A stretch of 55,708 nucleotides of DNA from DASSBR01 sp035688265 (lineage in GTDB: Bacteria > Pseudomonadota > Gammaproteobacteria > Natronospirales > DASSBR01): positions 1 through 55,708 of the forward strand of contig DASSNE010000024.1 of assembly GCA_035688265.1 (NCBI GenBank), read 5' to 3'. Both the position numbers and the translations under genes were made by a program. Of the stretch, positions 26,601-38,280 are shown in pieces. Below the pieces are notes generated by a model. That model saw nothing but the letters and a program-made list of their open reading frames with translations. It did no database searches and was not told where the DNA came from. Positions within the stretch are counted from its first letter, which is position 1. Each line of letters starts with the position of its first letter.

Positions 26601-27584
26601 ATGAAACTCGCCACCCTCAAGGAAGGCGGCCGCGACGGTACGCTGGTCGTTGTCGACCGGGAATTGCAGCACTACGCTGCCGCACCGGAAATCGCGCCGA
26701 CGTTGCAGGACGCCGTGGAGCGGTGGAACGAGACGGAAGGCTTGCTGCGCGCGGTGTACGACGATCTGAATCAGGGCAGGGCGCGCGGCGCGCGGCCGTT
26801 GCAGGCCGAAATGCTGGCCTCGCCGTTGCCGCGTGCGTACCAGTTTCTCGACGGCAGTGCGTATCTTGCCCACGTCGAGCGTGTGCGCAAGGCGCGTGGC
26901 GCGGAAATGCCGCCGAGCTTCAAGGAAGACCCGCTGATGTACCAAGCCGTCAGCGACGGCTTTCTCGCCCCGACCGAGCCGGTGCGCGTGGCGAGCACCG
27001 ACTACGGCATCGACTTCGAATCCGAAATCGGCGTGATTACCGGCGACATTCCGCAGGGCGCTACGGCTGACGAATGTGCAAAGCACATTCGTCTTCTTGT
27101 GCTGATCAACGACGTTTCGCTGCGCAACCTGATACCGGCTGAACTCAAAAAGAACTTCGGCTTCCTGCAAAGCAAGCCGCGTTCGGCCTTGTCGCCCGTC
27201 GCGGCGACGCCGGACGAACTGGGCGACGCCTGGCGCGGCGGCAAGCTGCACCTGCCGCTGATTACGCACCTCAACGGCAAGTTGTTCGGCGAGCCGAACG
27301 CGGGTGACGACATGCAGTTCAGCTTCCCGCAACTGCTCGCGCACGCGGCGAAGACACGGCCGTTGTCGGCCGGCACTTTGCTGGGCTCGGGCACGATCGC
27401 CAATCACGACATTTCGCGCGGCTCGTCATGTCTCGCCGAACGGCGCATGCTCGAGATCATCGATTCGGGCGAAGCGAAGACGCAGTTCCTGCAATACGGC
27501 GACCGCGTGCGCATCGAGATGAACTACGGCGACGGCCGCTCGATCTTCGGCGCGATCGACCAGACGATCGAGCCGTATAAATAA
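26601..27584 (+). CDS. fahA: Fumarylacetoacetate hydrolase family protein (fumarylacetoacetase)
   Basis: 327 residues. It hydrolyses fumarylacetoacetate to fumarate and acetoacetate, the last step of tyrosine breakdown. FAH-fold metal and catalytic elements are present: DYGIDFESEIGVITGDIP (acidic metal ligands), LINDVSLRNLIPAELKKNFG and GSGTIANHDISRGSSCLAERR. The length and N-terminal region fit the bacterial two-domain fumarylacetoacetases of the homogentisate pathway rather than the smaller catechol-pathway hydrolases. AAGGAG lies 9 nt before ATG 26601. The isomerase that makes its substrate is encoded 12 bp downstream. Confidence 0.93.
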   Translation: MKLATLKEGGRDGTLVVVDRELQHYAAAPEIAPTLQDAVERWNETEGLLRAVYDDLNQGRARGARPLQAEMLASPLPRAYQFLDGSAYLAHVERVRKARGAEMPPSFKEDPLMYQAVSDGFLAPTEPVRVASTDYGIDFESEIGVITGDIPQGATADECAKHIRLLVLINDVSLRNLIPAELKKNFGFLQSKPRSALSPVAATPDELGDAWRGGKLHLPLITHLNGKLFGEPNAGDDMQFSFPQLLAHAAKTRPLSAGTLLGSGTIANHDISRGSSCLAERRMLEIIDSGEAKTQFLQYGDRVRIEMNYGDGRSIFGAIDQTIEPYK

Positions 27585-27596
27585 TCGAAATACGCC

Positions 27597-28241
27597 ATGC
27601 AGCTTTACACGTACTTTCGCAGCACCGCGGCCTACCGGGTGCGTATTGCGCTGAACCTGAAAGAGCTGGAAGCGGAACAGCGGTTCGTTCATCTCGTCCG
27701 CGACGGCGGTGAGCAGCACGGCGCCGGCTATCGGCAGTTGAACCCGCAGGGGCTGGTGCCGACGTTCGTTAACGGCGGCGCGCCGATTACGCAGTCGCTG
27801 GCGATCATCGAATACCTGGAAGAAAAATATCCGCAGTCGCCCTTGCTGCCGAAAGATCCTGCCGGCCGCGCAAGAGTGCGGGCGCTCGCCCAGACGGTCG
27901 CCTGCGATATCCACCCGTTGAACAACTTGCGTGTGCTGCAGTACCTCGAGCGCGAGCTGGGCGCGGACAAACCGGCACGCGATCAATGGTATCGGCACTG
28001 GATCAAGGAAGGCTTCGACGCGCTGGAGTCGATGCTGGCCTCCAGCCCGGCGACCGGCCGTTATTGTCACGGCGACACGCCAGGGCTCGCCGACATCTGC
28101 CTGGTGCCGCAGGTCTTCAACGCCCGGCGCTTCGAGTGCGACCTCGGGCCGTTCCCGACGATCACGCGTATCGAACGGGCGTGCCTGGAACTGGAGGAGT
28201 TCGCCAAAGCCGCGCCGGAAAACCAGCCCGACGCACCATAA
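27597..28241 (+). CDS. maiA: Maleylacetoacetate isomerase (zeta-class GST)
   Basis: 214 residues. This glutathione-dependent cis-trans isomerase converts 4-maleylacetoacetate to 4-fumarylacetoacetate. The N-terminal thioredoxin-like domain begins MQLYTYFRSTAAYRVRIALN, which includes the zeta-class active-site Ser-Thr-Ala motif. NPQGLVPTF and ITQSLAIIEYLEEKYP form the glutathione site, and GDTPGLADICLVPQVFNARRF is the conserved C-terminal helical segment. It completes the homogentisate branch with hmgA and fahA. Confidence 0.95.
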   Translation: MQLYTYFRSTAAYRVRIALNLKELEAEQRFVHLVRDGGEQHGAGYRQLNPQGLVPTFVNGGAPITQSLAIIEYLEEKYPQSPLLPKDPAGRARVRALAQTVACDIHPLNNLRVLQYLERELGADKPARDQWYRHWIKEGFDALESMLASSPATGRYCHGDTPGLADICLVPQVFNARRFECDLGPFPTITRIERACLELEEFAKAAPENQPDAP

Positions 28242-28254
28242 CTGAGAGCCGTCC

Positions 28255-30744
28255 GTGACTCCCATCTACGCCAATCCGATCCTCTGGGCCTTCATCTGCC
28301 TTGTCGCCGTCTTCGGCGTCGCCTACACCGGCGCTTCGCGCCGCACCTGGATTCCGGTGCTGGCGGTTGTGCTCGTCGCAATGACGTGGGTCGGCGGCGC
28401 CGGCATCATCGCGCTGATCGTGCTCTGGGTCGTGCTGGCGGCGGCCGCCGTGATTGCGACCGTCAGTGCCGTTCGCCGCCGGCTGCTGAGCGACCGGATG
28501 CTCGCGTTCTACAGGAAGGCGATGCCGGACATCTCGCCGACCGAGCGCGATGCGCTGGAAGCCGGGACTGTCTGGTGGGAGGCGGAGATGTTTCGCGGCC
28601 GGCCGCGCTGGCAGCCGCTGCTGGGCTTCCCGCCGCCGCGGCTGTCTGCCGAGGAACGCGCGTTCCTCGACGGGCCGGTCGAGCGCCTCTGCGAGATGCT
28701 CGACGACTGGCAGATCAATTACGAACTGAACGACCTGCCGCCGAAAGTCTGGCAATTCATCAAGGACCAAGGCTTCTTCGGCATGATCATTCCGCGCGGC
28801 TACGGCGGCAAGGAATTTTCCAACTTCGGCCACGCCTCCGTCGTGATGAAGATCGCGACACGCAGCATCAGTGCCGCGCTGACGGTGATGATTCCGAATT
28901 CCGTGGGCCCGGGAAAGCTGCTGCTGAAATACGGCACCGAGGAGCAGAAGAATCATTACCTGCCGCGGCTCGCGCGTGGCGAGGAGGTGCCGTGCTTCGC
29001 GCTTACCGGCCAGAACGCCGGCAGCGACGCGAGCGGCATTTCCGACCGCGGCGTCGTCTGCCGCCAAGAGTACGAGGGCCGCGAAAATGTGCTCGGCATT
29101 CGCCTCAACTTCGACAAGCGCTACATCACGCTGGGACCGATAGCGACCGTGCTCGGTCTCGCCTTCAAGCTTGAAGACCCGAACCACCTGCTCGGCGAGC
29201 GGGAAAACGTTGGCATTACGCTCGCGCTGGTGCCGGCGAACGCGCCGGGCATCACGCAGGGCGAGCGTCACCGGCCTTACGGCATGGCCTTCCAGAACGG
29301 CCCGCTGCACGGCCGCGACGTGTTCGTGCCCATAGAGCAGGTCATCGGCGGCGCGGAGTACGCCGGCAAGGGCTGGCGGATGCTGATGGAATCGCTGACT
29401 GACGGTCGCGCGATTTCGCTGCCGGCGCTGAGCACCGCAGCGGCCAAGGTATCGACGCGCGTCACCGGCGCCTATGCGCGGCTGCGCAGCCAGTTCAAGG
29501 TGCCGATCGGGCGCTTCGAAGGTGTCGAGGAAAAGCTGGCGCGAATCGCCGCGAACACGTACCTGATGGATGCAGCGCGGCAGGTCACGCTGTCGGCGCT
29601 AGACCAGGGCCACAAGCCGTCGGTCGTGTCCGCAATCATGAAATACAACCTGACCGAGCGCGCGCGCCAGGTGGTGACGGATGCGCTGGACATTCATGCC
29701 GGCGCGGGTGTCTGTCTCGGCCCGAACAACCTGTTGAGCCAGCTCGACGCCTACACGACCGTCGGCGTGACTGTCGAAGGCGCGAACATCCTCACCCGCA
29801 ACCTGATCACATTCGGGCAGGGCGCGTTGCGCTGCCATCCGTTTCTGATCGACGAACTCACGGCCGCCAACGACGAAGACGCGGAAGCCGGCGCACAAGC
29901 TTTCGACGGCGCGCTGCTCGGACATATCGGCTACGCCATTCGCAACGGTGCCCGCGCACTGGTGCTGGGCCTGAGTGGCAGCCGGCTGGCACGCGCACCG
30001 GAAGGCACCGATCCGGCGCTGGCATCATACTGGCGCGGCTTCGAACGCATGAGCGCGGCTTTCGCCATTACGACCGACCTGCTGTTGCTCAGCCTGCGCG
30101 GCGAGATCAAGCGCCGCGAGCGCATTTCGGGACGCATGGCGGACGCCATCAGCCAACTCTACCTCGGCACCGTTACGCTCAAGCATTACGAACAGGCGGG
30201 CGCATTGCCGGAAGATCGGGCGCTGGTGGAGTGGACGTGCGCGGATTGCCTGCATACGATTCAGGAAAGCCTCTACGAGGTGACGGCGAACCTGGCTAAT
30301 CGTCCGATCGCCTGGCTGATCCGCATCCTTGCGCTGCCGCTCGGGCGGCGCCTGAAGCGGCCGGCCGACCGACTCGACCGGGCCATCGCGTCGCTGATCA
30401 TGCAGCCGACCGGCAGTCGCGACCGGCTGGCGGAAGGGATGTTTCTGTCGCAGACAGAAGGTGACCGGCTGAAGACGATCGACGACGCCCTGCGCAAGGC
30501 GATGGAAGCCGAGCCGCTGGTACGCAAGCTCGGCAAGCAGGTTCGCCTCGACGCCGTAGCGAACGAGGAACTCGAACCACGATTGGCGGAATGCGTCTCC
30601 GCAGGCCTGCTAAGCGATCAGGACATGCAGGTAGTGCTTATGGCGGAACGTCTTCGGCGGAAAGTTATTGCCGTCGATGCATTCGGCGATGGCGCTACGG
30701 CGCGTGCGGCCGAGCCAGATATTCTTTACTCTGCATCTCGGTGA
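28255..30744 (+). CDS. fadE: Acyl-CoA dehydrogenase, FadE type (membrane-anchored)
   Basis: 829 residues, near the 814 of E. coli FadE. Three N-terminal hydrophobic segments (about 9-24, 30-47 and 50-67) anchor the protein to the inner membrane. The acyl-CoA dehydrogenase core follows (FFGMIIPRGYGGKEFSNFGH, CFALTGQNAGSDASGISDRG for FAD/substrate binding, RVTGAYARLRSQFKVPIG). The C-terminal 270 residues form the helical domain specific to FadE. It performs the first oxidation of fatty-acid beta-oxidation and passes electrons to ETF, encoded in this window. GTG start 14 bp after maiA. The last 50 bp of the gene overlap the 3' end of the convergent zapE gene. Confidence 0.93.
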   Translation: MTPIYANPILWAFICLVAVFGVAYTGASRRTWIPVLAVVLVAMTWVGGAGIIALIVLWVVLAAAAVIATVSAVRRRLLSDRMLAFYRKAMPDISPTERDALEAGTVWWEAEMFRGRPRWQPLLGFPPPRLSAEERAFLDGPVERLCEMLDDWQINYELNDLPPKVWQFIKDQGFFGMIIPRGYGGKEFSNFGHASVVMKIATRSISAALTVMIPNSVGPGKLLLKYGTEEQKNHYLPRLARGEEVPCFALTGQNAGSDASGISDRGVVCRQEYEGRENVLGIRLNFDKRYITLGPIATVLGLAFKLEDPNHLLGERENVGITLALVPANAPGITQGERHRPYGMAFQNGPLHGRDVFVPIEQVIGGAEYAGKGWRMLMESLTDGRAISLPALSTAAAKVSTRVTGAYARLRSQFKVPIGRFEGVEEKLARIAANTYLMDAARQVTLSALDQGHKPSVVSAIMKYNLTERARQVVTDALDIHAGAGVCLGPNNLLSQLDAYTTVGVTVEGANILTRNLITFGQGALRCHPFLIDELTAANDEDAEAGAQAFDGALLGHIGYAIRNGARALVLGLSGSRLARAPEGTDPALASYWRGFERMSAAFAITTDLLLLSLRGEIKRRERISGRMADAISQLYLGTVTLKHYEQAGALPEDRALVEWTCADCLHTIQESLYEVTANLANRPIAWLIRILALPLGRRLKRPADRLDRAIASLIMQPTGSRDRLAEGMFLSQTEGDRLKTIDDALRKAMEAEPLVRKLGKQVRLDAVANEELEPRLAECVSAGLLSDQDMQVVLMAERLRRKVIAVDAFGDGATARAAEPDILYSASR

Positions 30745-31800
30745 GGCGGCTGCGGGTGCGGGTGAATTCCATCCGCAGCCGCTGCCCCTCGTATAGTTCG
30801 TCAATCGGCGCAGCGGCTGAGATGATCAGCTTGACGCCGCGATCATAAAACTCGTCCACCAGCGCGATCAGACGCCGCGCTTCATCTTCCCGATCCGATC
30901 CCAGTCGCGGAACGTCGGACACGATCACCGTGTGAAACAGGCGCGCGATCTCGATGTAGTCGTTCGCCGACCGCGGGCCGCCGCAAAGCCTGTCGAAGTC
31001 GAACCAGACGACTCCATCGCCGGTGCGGCGCGCGCTGATTTCACGCCCCTCGATGGTCAACAACTGATCGGCTTCGCCGTCCGTGCCGGCGATGGCATCG
31101 AAGCACTCGCGCAACGCCCGGTCGGCCGTCAAGTCGCCCGGCGAGTAATAAAGCTTTGCCTGGCTCAGTTGGCGCAGCCGGTAATCGTCGCCGTTGTCGC
31201 AGTGAATGACGCGCGTGTGCTTCTTCAGCAGCGCAATGGCCGGCAGGAACAGATCGCGCTTGAGGCCGTTTTTGTAGAGCTGGTCCGGTTCGATATTTGA
31301 AGTAGCGACCAGCGTGACGCGCTGCGCAAAAAGGTGATGCAGCAGCCTGCCCAGTATCGTCGCATCGGCGATATCGGTGACGGCAAATTCATCGAAGCAG
31401 ATCACCCGCGCCGTTTCCGCCCAGCGAGCCGCAACCGTGGCCAATGGGTCTTCTTGATCGCGCAACGTTTTCAACTCGTGGTGCACGGCACGCATGAAGC
31501 GATGAAAGTGCAGCCGCCGCTTGTCGACGAACGGCAACGACTGGTAGAAGCAGTCCATCAGGTAGGTTTTGCCGCGACCGACTTCGCCCCAGATGTAGAG
31601 GCCGCGGACGGGCCGAGCATCTCTCTTGACGCGCGCCAGCAGGCGCTGCCAGGAATTGCCTGGCAATGTCGCTACAAGTTCGCGATACAGCCGGTCGAGC
31701 GCTTCGACCACGCGCGCCTGCGCCGGATCGCGCACAAAGCCGGGCTTGTTCATATCCCGCCGGTAGCGATCGGCAGGGCTCAAAGGCAACGCTTCGGCAA

Positions 31801-31804
<4 letters not shown>
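30695..31804 (-). CDS. zapE: ZapE/AFG1-like ATPase
   Basis: 369 residues. It has Walker A GEVGRGKT (73-80), Walker B VICFDEFAVTD, sensor VATSNIEPDQLY and the AFG1 hallmark LHFHRFMRAVH. ZapE is a Z-ring-associated ATPase of gammaproteobacteria needed under envelope or oxygen stress, and the mitochondrial homologue AFG1 helps protein quality control. The TTG at 31804 overlaps the TGA of acetoacetyl-CoA synthetase, giving the family N-terminus SPADRYRR. ATG 31753 would remove that segment, so TTG is preferred. The 3' end overlaps fadE antisense by 50 bp. Confidence 0.9.
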
Positions 31805-33746
<1,942 letters not shown>

Positions 33747-33750
<4 letters not shown>

Positions 33751-34694
33751 GCGCGCGCGTCCAGCGCCTTTTCCAGTTCCGGCAGCACCTCGAACAGGTC
33801 TCCGACCAGGCCGATGTCCGCCATTTCAAAAATTGGCGCGTCCGGATCCTTGTTGATCGCAACGATCGTGCCAGCGTCCTTGATACCGGTGCAGTGCTGG
33901 ATCGCGCCGGAGATGCCGACGGCAACGTAAAGCTCGGGCGCTATGATCTTGCCGGTCTGGCCAACCTGCATTTCGTTCGGCACGAAACCGGCATCGACAG
34001 CCGCGCGCGACGCGCCGACGGCGGCGTTCAGCTTGTCGGCCAGCTTGTAGATAATCTGGAAGTTCTCTTCACTGCCGACGCCGCGGCCGCCCGACACGAC
34101 GCGGGAGGCCGATTGCAGGTCGGGGCGGTCACCGCCGCCGCTTTTCAGTCCGACGTAGCGGGTATGCGTCGGCAGTTCGACATCCAGTTGCTTTGCCACA
34201 ATGTCGGCGGACCCGCCTTCGGCGGCCGGCTGGAAGGAGGCCGTCCGCGCGGTACCCAATACCAGCGGTTCCGCCGGCGCTTTCACGGTGACGATGGCGT
34301 TGCCGGCGTAGATCGGCCGCTTGAAAGTCGTCGGATCGATTACCGTCATGATGTCGCTGATCGGCGCGACGCCAAGCAGGGCGGCAACACGCGGCATGAC
34401 GTCCTTGCCGAACGTGGTCGACGGCAACAGGACATGCGTGTAATCGGCGGCAAGCGCGGCAATTTGCGGCGCCAGCACGCTCGCGAGCGGGGCTTCGTTC
34501 TCCGGCCGCTCGACCGTCAGCACGCGCGCGACGCCTTCAAACTTGCTCGCCTTTTCCGCGACTGCGCCGGCACTCGACGCAAACACGGCGATATCGAGAT
34601 CTCCGCCGATGGCTTGCGCGCAGGAGACGGCTTTGGCAGTCGCCGGATTAAGCGACTGTCCGTCGTGCTCCGCGATCAGTAGTATCTTCGCCAT
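33747..34694 (-). CDS. etfA: Electron transfer flavoprotein alpha subunit
   Basis: 315 residues. The C-terminal FAD-binding domain shows SRVVSGGRGVGSEENF, LYVAVGISGAIQHCTGIK and AINKDPDAPIFEMADIGLVGD, the canonical EtfA signature. The N-terminal half is the non-nucleotide alpha/beta domain. The heterodimer with EtfB takes electrons from acyl-CoA dehydrogenases (isovaleryl-CoA dehydrogenase, FadE) and hands them to ETF-quinone oxidoreductase. The ATG overlaps the etfB stop (TGATG). Confidence 0.97.
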
Positions 34695-35443
34695 CAGAGC
34701 ACCCCCCGTTCCTTCAAAGCAGCAACGAGTTCGGCTGCATTTCCGACCTTTTTGCCGCCGCCGGCGCGACCCTGCGGCGCTTCATACGCGGTGATTTCAA
34801 GCTTGGGCAATTCGGGCGTGCCCAGCTCGGTCAATCCGATTGTATCGAGCGGTTTGCGCTTGGCTTTCATGATATCCGGCATCTTGACGTAGCGCGGCTG
34901 GTTGAGGCGCAAGTCCGTGGTCACGACCGCCGGCAGATCGACTTCGATCGTTTCCAGCCCGGCATCGACTTCCCGCGTGCAGCTTGCCTTGTCGCTGTCG
35001 AGATCCAGCTTGGAGGTGAACGTCGCCTGCGGCCGTTGCCATAACGCGGCGAGCATCTGGCCAGTCTGATTGCTGTCGTCGTCGATTGCCTGCTTGCCCA
35101 TCAGCACCAGGTCGGGCTGTTCCTTCCGGATAACCGCAAGCAGAGTGTGCGCGGCGTGCAGTGGCTGGACTTCGCCGTCCGTTTTGACCAGCAGCGCGCG
35201 ATCGGCGCCCATCGCAAGCGCAGTGCGCAATTGTTGCTGGGATGCATCGCTGCCGATCGAAACAGCGACAATTTCGGCATCCTTGCCGCTTTCACGAATG
35301 CGCAAGGCTTCTTCGAGCGCAATTTCGTCGAACGGATTGATGCTCATCTTGACGCCGTCGGTGACGATGCCGGAGCCATCGCGCTTCAGTTGAACGCGAA
35401 CGTTGGCATCGATGACGCGCTTGATGGCTACCAAAATTTTCAT
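34694..35443 (-). CDS. etfB: Electron transfer flavoprotein beta subunit
   Basis: 249 residues from ATG 35443. This start is chosen because GGAGG lies 5 nt upstream and MKILVAIKRVIDANVRVQ is the standard EtfB opening; an in-frame ATG at 35458 would place the ribosome site inside the coding region. The AMP-binding region has KQAIDDDSNQTGQMLAALW. The EtfA-docking and dehydrogenase-recognition loop shows VVTTDLRLNQPRYVKMPDIM with the conserved Leu. It is separated from etfD by a palindromic repeat and is probably part of the same transcript. Confidence 0.96.
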   Translation of the reverse strand: MKILVAIKRVIDANVRVQLKRDGSGIVTDGVKMSINPFDEIALEEALRIRESGKDAEIVAVSIGSDASQQQLRTALAMGADRALLVKTDGEVQPLHAAHTLLAVIRKEQPDLVLMGKQAIDDDSNQTGQMLAALWQRPQATFTSKLDLDSDKASCTREVDAGLETIEVDLPAVVTTDLRLNQPRYVKMPDIMKAKRKPLDTIGLTELGTPELPKLEITAYEAPQGRAGGGKKVGNAAELVAALKERGVL

Positions 35444-35461
35444 TTGTTCCTCCGCCATTTC

Positions 35462-35517
35462 GTAGGAGCGAGCGCCGCTCGCGATTTAATTTAATCGCGG
35501 CCGGCGGCCGCTCCTAC
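35462..35517. repeat. Long palindromic REP-type element (GTAGGAGC...GCTCCTAC)
   Basis: A 56-bp imperfect palindrome with outer arms GTAGGAGC (35462) and GCTCCTAC (ending 35517) and an inner arm around GCGATT/AATCGC. This type of GTAGGAGCG palindrome is common between genes in Pseudomonas and Xanthomonadales. It includes the TAG stop of etfD (35516-35514) and lies just upstream of etfB, where it could attenuate or stabilise the message. Confidence 0.8.
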
Positions 35518-37112
35518 AATTTTTGATAATTCGGTCCGGAGCCGCCCTCCGGCACGGTCCAGTTGATGATTTCATACGGGTCCTTGATGTCGCAGGCCTT
35601 GCAGTGCACGCAATTCGCCGCGTTGATCTGCAAACGCCGCGCGCCGTCTTCCTCGACCATTTCATACACATGCGCAGGGCAGAACCGCATGCATGGGTTG
35701 CCGTACTCTTCGGTGCAGCGCGACGTGCAGATGTCCGGCTCCAGAATATGCAGGTGCACCGGCTGGTTTTCGTCGTGCGACGTCGCGGCAAAATAGACCG
35801 ACGACAGCCGGTCGCGCGGCGGCAGGTCGCGCTCGACGTACGCCGGTTGCGCCTGAACCGGCTCGTCCAGGCGCCGCATGTTCGACCAGTCGGCATGGTT
35901 CTTCAAGGTCCACGGCGTCTTGCCGCGCGTAACGGTTTCCAGCGCCGCGTTGGCCAGCCCGGCCCACAATCCGCCGTTGAATCCGGGCCGCATGTTCCGT
36001 ACCCGGCGCAATTCTGCCGCGGCCGGCGAGGCTCTGAAGCGTTCGTCGAAGCCGTCGCTCGCACCGGTTTCCACCAGGTGATCGGCAGCCTGCGTGGCGG
36101 AGGCAATTGCCATGTGTACGCCCTTGATCTTCGGCACGTTCAACGTTCCGGCCGCATCGCCGATCAGCAGCGCGCCGGGCATGTCGAGGGTCGGCAGCGA
36201 CTGCCAGCCGCCTTCGATGATACTGCGCGCGCCCGCAGAGACGATCTCACCACCCTCGAGCAGCGGTTTCACCGTCGGGTGATGCTTGAACTGCTGGAAG
36301 GCCTCGAACGGCTTGAAGTCCGGATCCCGGTAATCGAGGCCGGCGACGAAGCCGACGTATACCCGGTCCTCATCGAGATGATAAAGGAAGCTGCCGCCAT
36401 AGGTGCCGGTATTCAGCGGCCAGCCGAGTGTGTGCTGTACCAGTCCCGGCGTCGTGCGGCCCGGCGGCAGTTGCCAAAGTTCCTTCAGCCCCAGCCCGTA
36501 AGTCTGCGGTGAGTGGCCATCCTGCAGTCCGAACTGCTTGATGAGCTGCTTGCTGATGCTGCCACGGCAGCCTTCGGCGAGAATCGTGACGCCGGCGCGA
36601 ATATCGACGCCCGGCGCATAATTCGGCCCCGGCGTACCATCCTTCTGAACGCCCATGTCGGCGCAGCGCACGCCCACCACACGATCGTTTTCGATCAGCG
36701 CCTCGGCTGCGGGGAAGCCCGGGAACACGTCCACGCCCAGGGCTTCGGCCTGCTGCGCCATCCACGCACATAGGCTGCCGAGCGAAATAATGAAATTGCC
36801 GCGGTTGTGCATCTGCGGCGGCGTCGGCATCTTGTATCGCTTCGTGCGGGTCAGCAGCGCGAACTCGTCCCGTTCGGCCGGCACACAGATCGCCGGCGGC
36901 GTCTGGCGCCATTCGGGCAGCAATTCGTCCAGCGGTCCCGGCTCCATCACGCAGCCGGACAGGATATGAGAACCGACTTCCGCGCCCTTCTCCAGCACGC
37001 AAATCGTCTTGTCCGCATCGCGCTGCTTCAGGCGGATCGCCGCAGCAAGCCCGGCAGGGCCGGCGCCGACGACGACCGCGTCGTATTCCATCGTGTCGCG
37101 TTCGACTGACAC
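35514..37112 (-). CDS. etfD: Electron transfer flavoprotein-ubiquinone oxidoreductase
   Basis: 532 residues. The N-terminal FAD-binding motif is VVVGAGPAGLAAAIRL. The C-terminal 4Fe-4S region has Cys in CTSRCTEEYGNPCMRFCP and NCVHCKACDIKDPYE, as in ETF-QO. The enzyme sits on the inner membrane face and reduces ubiquinone with electrons from ETF. The GTG at 37112 is chosen because the family N-terminus has about seven residues before the conserved MEYD; an in-frame ATG at 37091 is the alternative. The proline-rich dehydrogenase pathways of this window (IVD, FadE) depend on it. Confidence 0.95.
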   Translation of the reverse strand: MSVERDTMEYDAVVVGAGPAGLAAAIRLKQRDADKTICVLEKGAEVGSHILSGCVMEPGPLDELLPEWRQTPPAICVPAERDEFALLTRTKRYKMPTPPQMHNRGNFIISLGSLCAWMAQQAEALGVDVFPGFPAAEALIENDRVVGVRCADMGVQKDGTPGPNYAPGVDIRAGVTILAEGCRGSISKQLIKQFGLQDGHSPQTYGLGLKELWQLPPGRTTPGLVQHTLGWPLNTGTYGGSFLYHLDEDRVYVGFVAGLDYRDPDFKPFEAFQQFKHHPTVKPLLEGGEIVSAGARSIIEGGWQSLPTLDMPGALLIGDAAGTLNVPKIKGVHMAIASATQAADHLVETGASDGFDERFRASPAAAELRRVRNMRPGFNGGLWAGLANAALETVTRGKTPWTLKNHADWSNMRRLDEPVQAQPAYVERDLPPRDRLSSVYFAATSHDENQPVHLHILEPDICTSRCTEEYGNPCMRFCPAHVYEMVEEDGARRLQINAANCVHCKACDIKDPYEIINWTVPEGGSGPNYQKL

Positions 37113-37299
37113 AAGTCTTCTTTATTGAGTGAAATAAGCCGCCATTTTAACGGACTTGGCGCCTTTGACCTACCGCACCCGACTTCGTCGTGCCCAAGCA
37201 CACGTCCTAGGGTCTGGTTCCGTTTGCCGGCGCAGGCGGGAAGGGGGCGGCACCGAATGCGCGACCAGTCGCTAGTCGCCAGGACGATCTGCTTCTCTT

Positions 37300-37330
37300 G
37301 ACTCAGCACTAGCGACTCAGCACTAGCGAC
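37300..37330. repeat. Tandem duplication of GACTCAGCACTAGC
   Basis: Two perfect 14-bp copies (37300-37313 and 37314-37327) plus GAC, ending exactly at the TAA stop (37333-37331, reverse) of the downstream SDR gene. A related GTCGCTAGTCGCC word lies at 37267-37280, and GAGTCGCTAGTCC recurs after xerD (55568). Confidence 0.8.
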
Positions 37331-38098
37331 TTATTTAGGCTGCATCCGGATCGCGCCGTCGAGACGAATTGTCTCGCCGTTCAGCATCGCGTTCTCGCAA
37401 ATGTGCGCCACCAGCGCGGCGTACTCGTCCGGTTTGCCGAGGCGTGACGGGAACGGGACCATCTTGCCGAGCGATTCCTTCACTTCCTCCGGCATCTGCG
37501 CGACCATCGGCGTTTCGAACGTGCCGGGCGCGATCGTCATCACGCGGACGCCGAAGCGGGCGAACTCGCGCGCCAATGGCAGCGCCATCGCCGCGACGCC
37601 GCCCTTGGATGCAGAATAGGCCGCCTGGCCGATCTGTCCTTCGAACGCAGCGACCGATGCGGTATTGACGATCAGGCCGCGCTCGCCATCGTCATTCGGT
37701 GCGTTCTCCTGCATGGCTTCGGCCGCCGCTTTGGCGACATTGAACGTGCCGATCAGGTTGACGTGGATGACCTTGGCGAAAAAGTCGCTCGGCATCGGCC
37801 CTTTGCGGCCCAGCACGCGGGCGGCGCCGAGGATGCCGGCGCAGCTTACGGCCAGGCGAATCTCGCCGAAAGCGCCGCGCGCCTGCGCTACGGCCGCATT
37901 GACGGCCTCTTCAGACGAGACTTCCGTGTTGATGAACAGTGCGCGCTCGCCGAGTTCGGACACCGCCTGCTTGCCTTGTTCATCGTTCACATCAAGCAGT
38001 GCCGCACGGCCGCCGGCGGCGATGATGCGGCGGGCCACGGCGAGCCCCAGGCCCGAGGCGCCGCCGGTGACGATGGCATTGATTTTCTCGAATTGCAT
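37331..38098 (-). CDS. Short-chain dehydrogenase, 3-hydroxyacyl-CoA (HSD10-like)
   Basis: 255 residues from ATG 38098, which has AAAGGAG 7 nt upstream; a TTG two codons earlier is less likely. The NAD site TGGASGLGLAVAR is near the N-terminus. The catalytic triad has Ser in IVNTASVAAFEG and Tyr-x-x-x-Lys in AAYSASKGG. FETPMVAQMPEEVKESLGKMVPFPSRLG and the C-terminus RLDGAIRMQPK match the type II 3-hydroxyacyl-CoA dehydrogenase/HSD10 group. Such enzymes oxidise 2-methyl-3-hydroxybutyryl-CoA in isoleucine degradation or short 3-hydroxyacyl-CoAs. That role fits the surrounding genes but is not proven by sequence. Confidence 0.87.
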   Translation of the reverse strand: MQFEKINAIVTGGASGLGLAVARRIIAAGGRAALLDVNDEQGKQAVSELGERALFINTEVSSEEAVNAAVAQARGAFGEIRLAVSCAGILGAARVLGRKGPMPSDFFAKVIHVNLIGTFNVAKAAAEAMQENAPNDDGERGLIVNTASVAAFEGQIGQAAYSASKGGVAAMALPLAREFARFGVRVMTIAPGTFETPMVAQMPEEVKESLGKMVPFPSRLGKPDEYAALVAHICENAMLNGETIRLDGAIRMQPK

Positions 38099-38138
38099 CC
38101 ACAAGCTCCTTTGCGCGCGTAACTACGATAAAACGCCC

Positions 38139-38144
38139 AGTATA
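38139..38144 (-). promoter_or_regulatory. -10 element for the SDR gene
   Basis: TATACT on the reverse strand, 41 bp upstream of the ATG at 38098. The -35 region (CGGCTG at 17 nt) is poor, so this is a partial promoter call. Confidence 0.35.
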
Positions 38145-38280
38145 ACGCGAGGCAGCTCCGACAGCCGAACCGGCTACAGGGCTCGCGGCCTTTTCCCGTG
38201 GCAATAAAATGTACTAAACTTTGACATAGTCTCGAAAAGCCATGGATCCGGCGCGTCCGGACGACAGGGAAGGCGAAATC

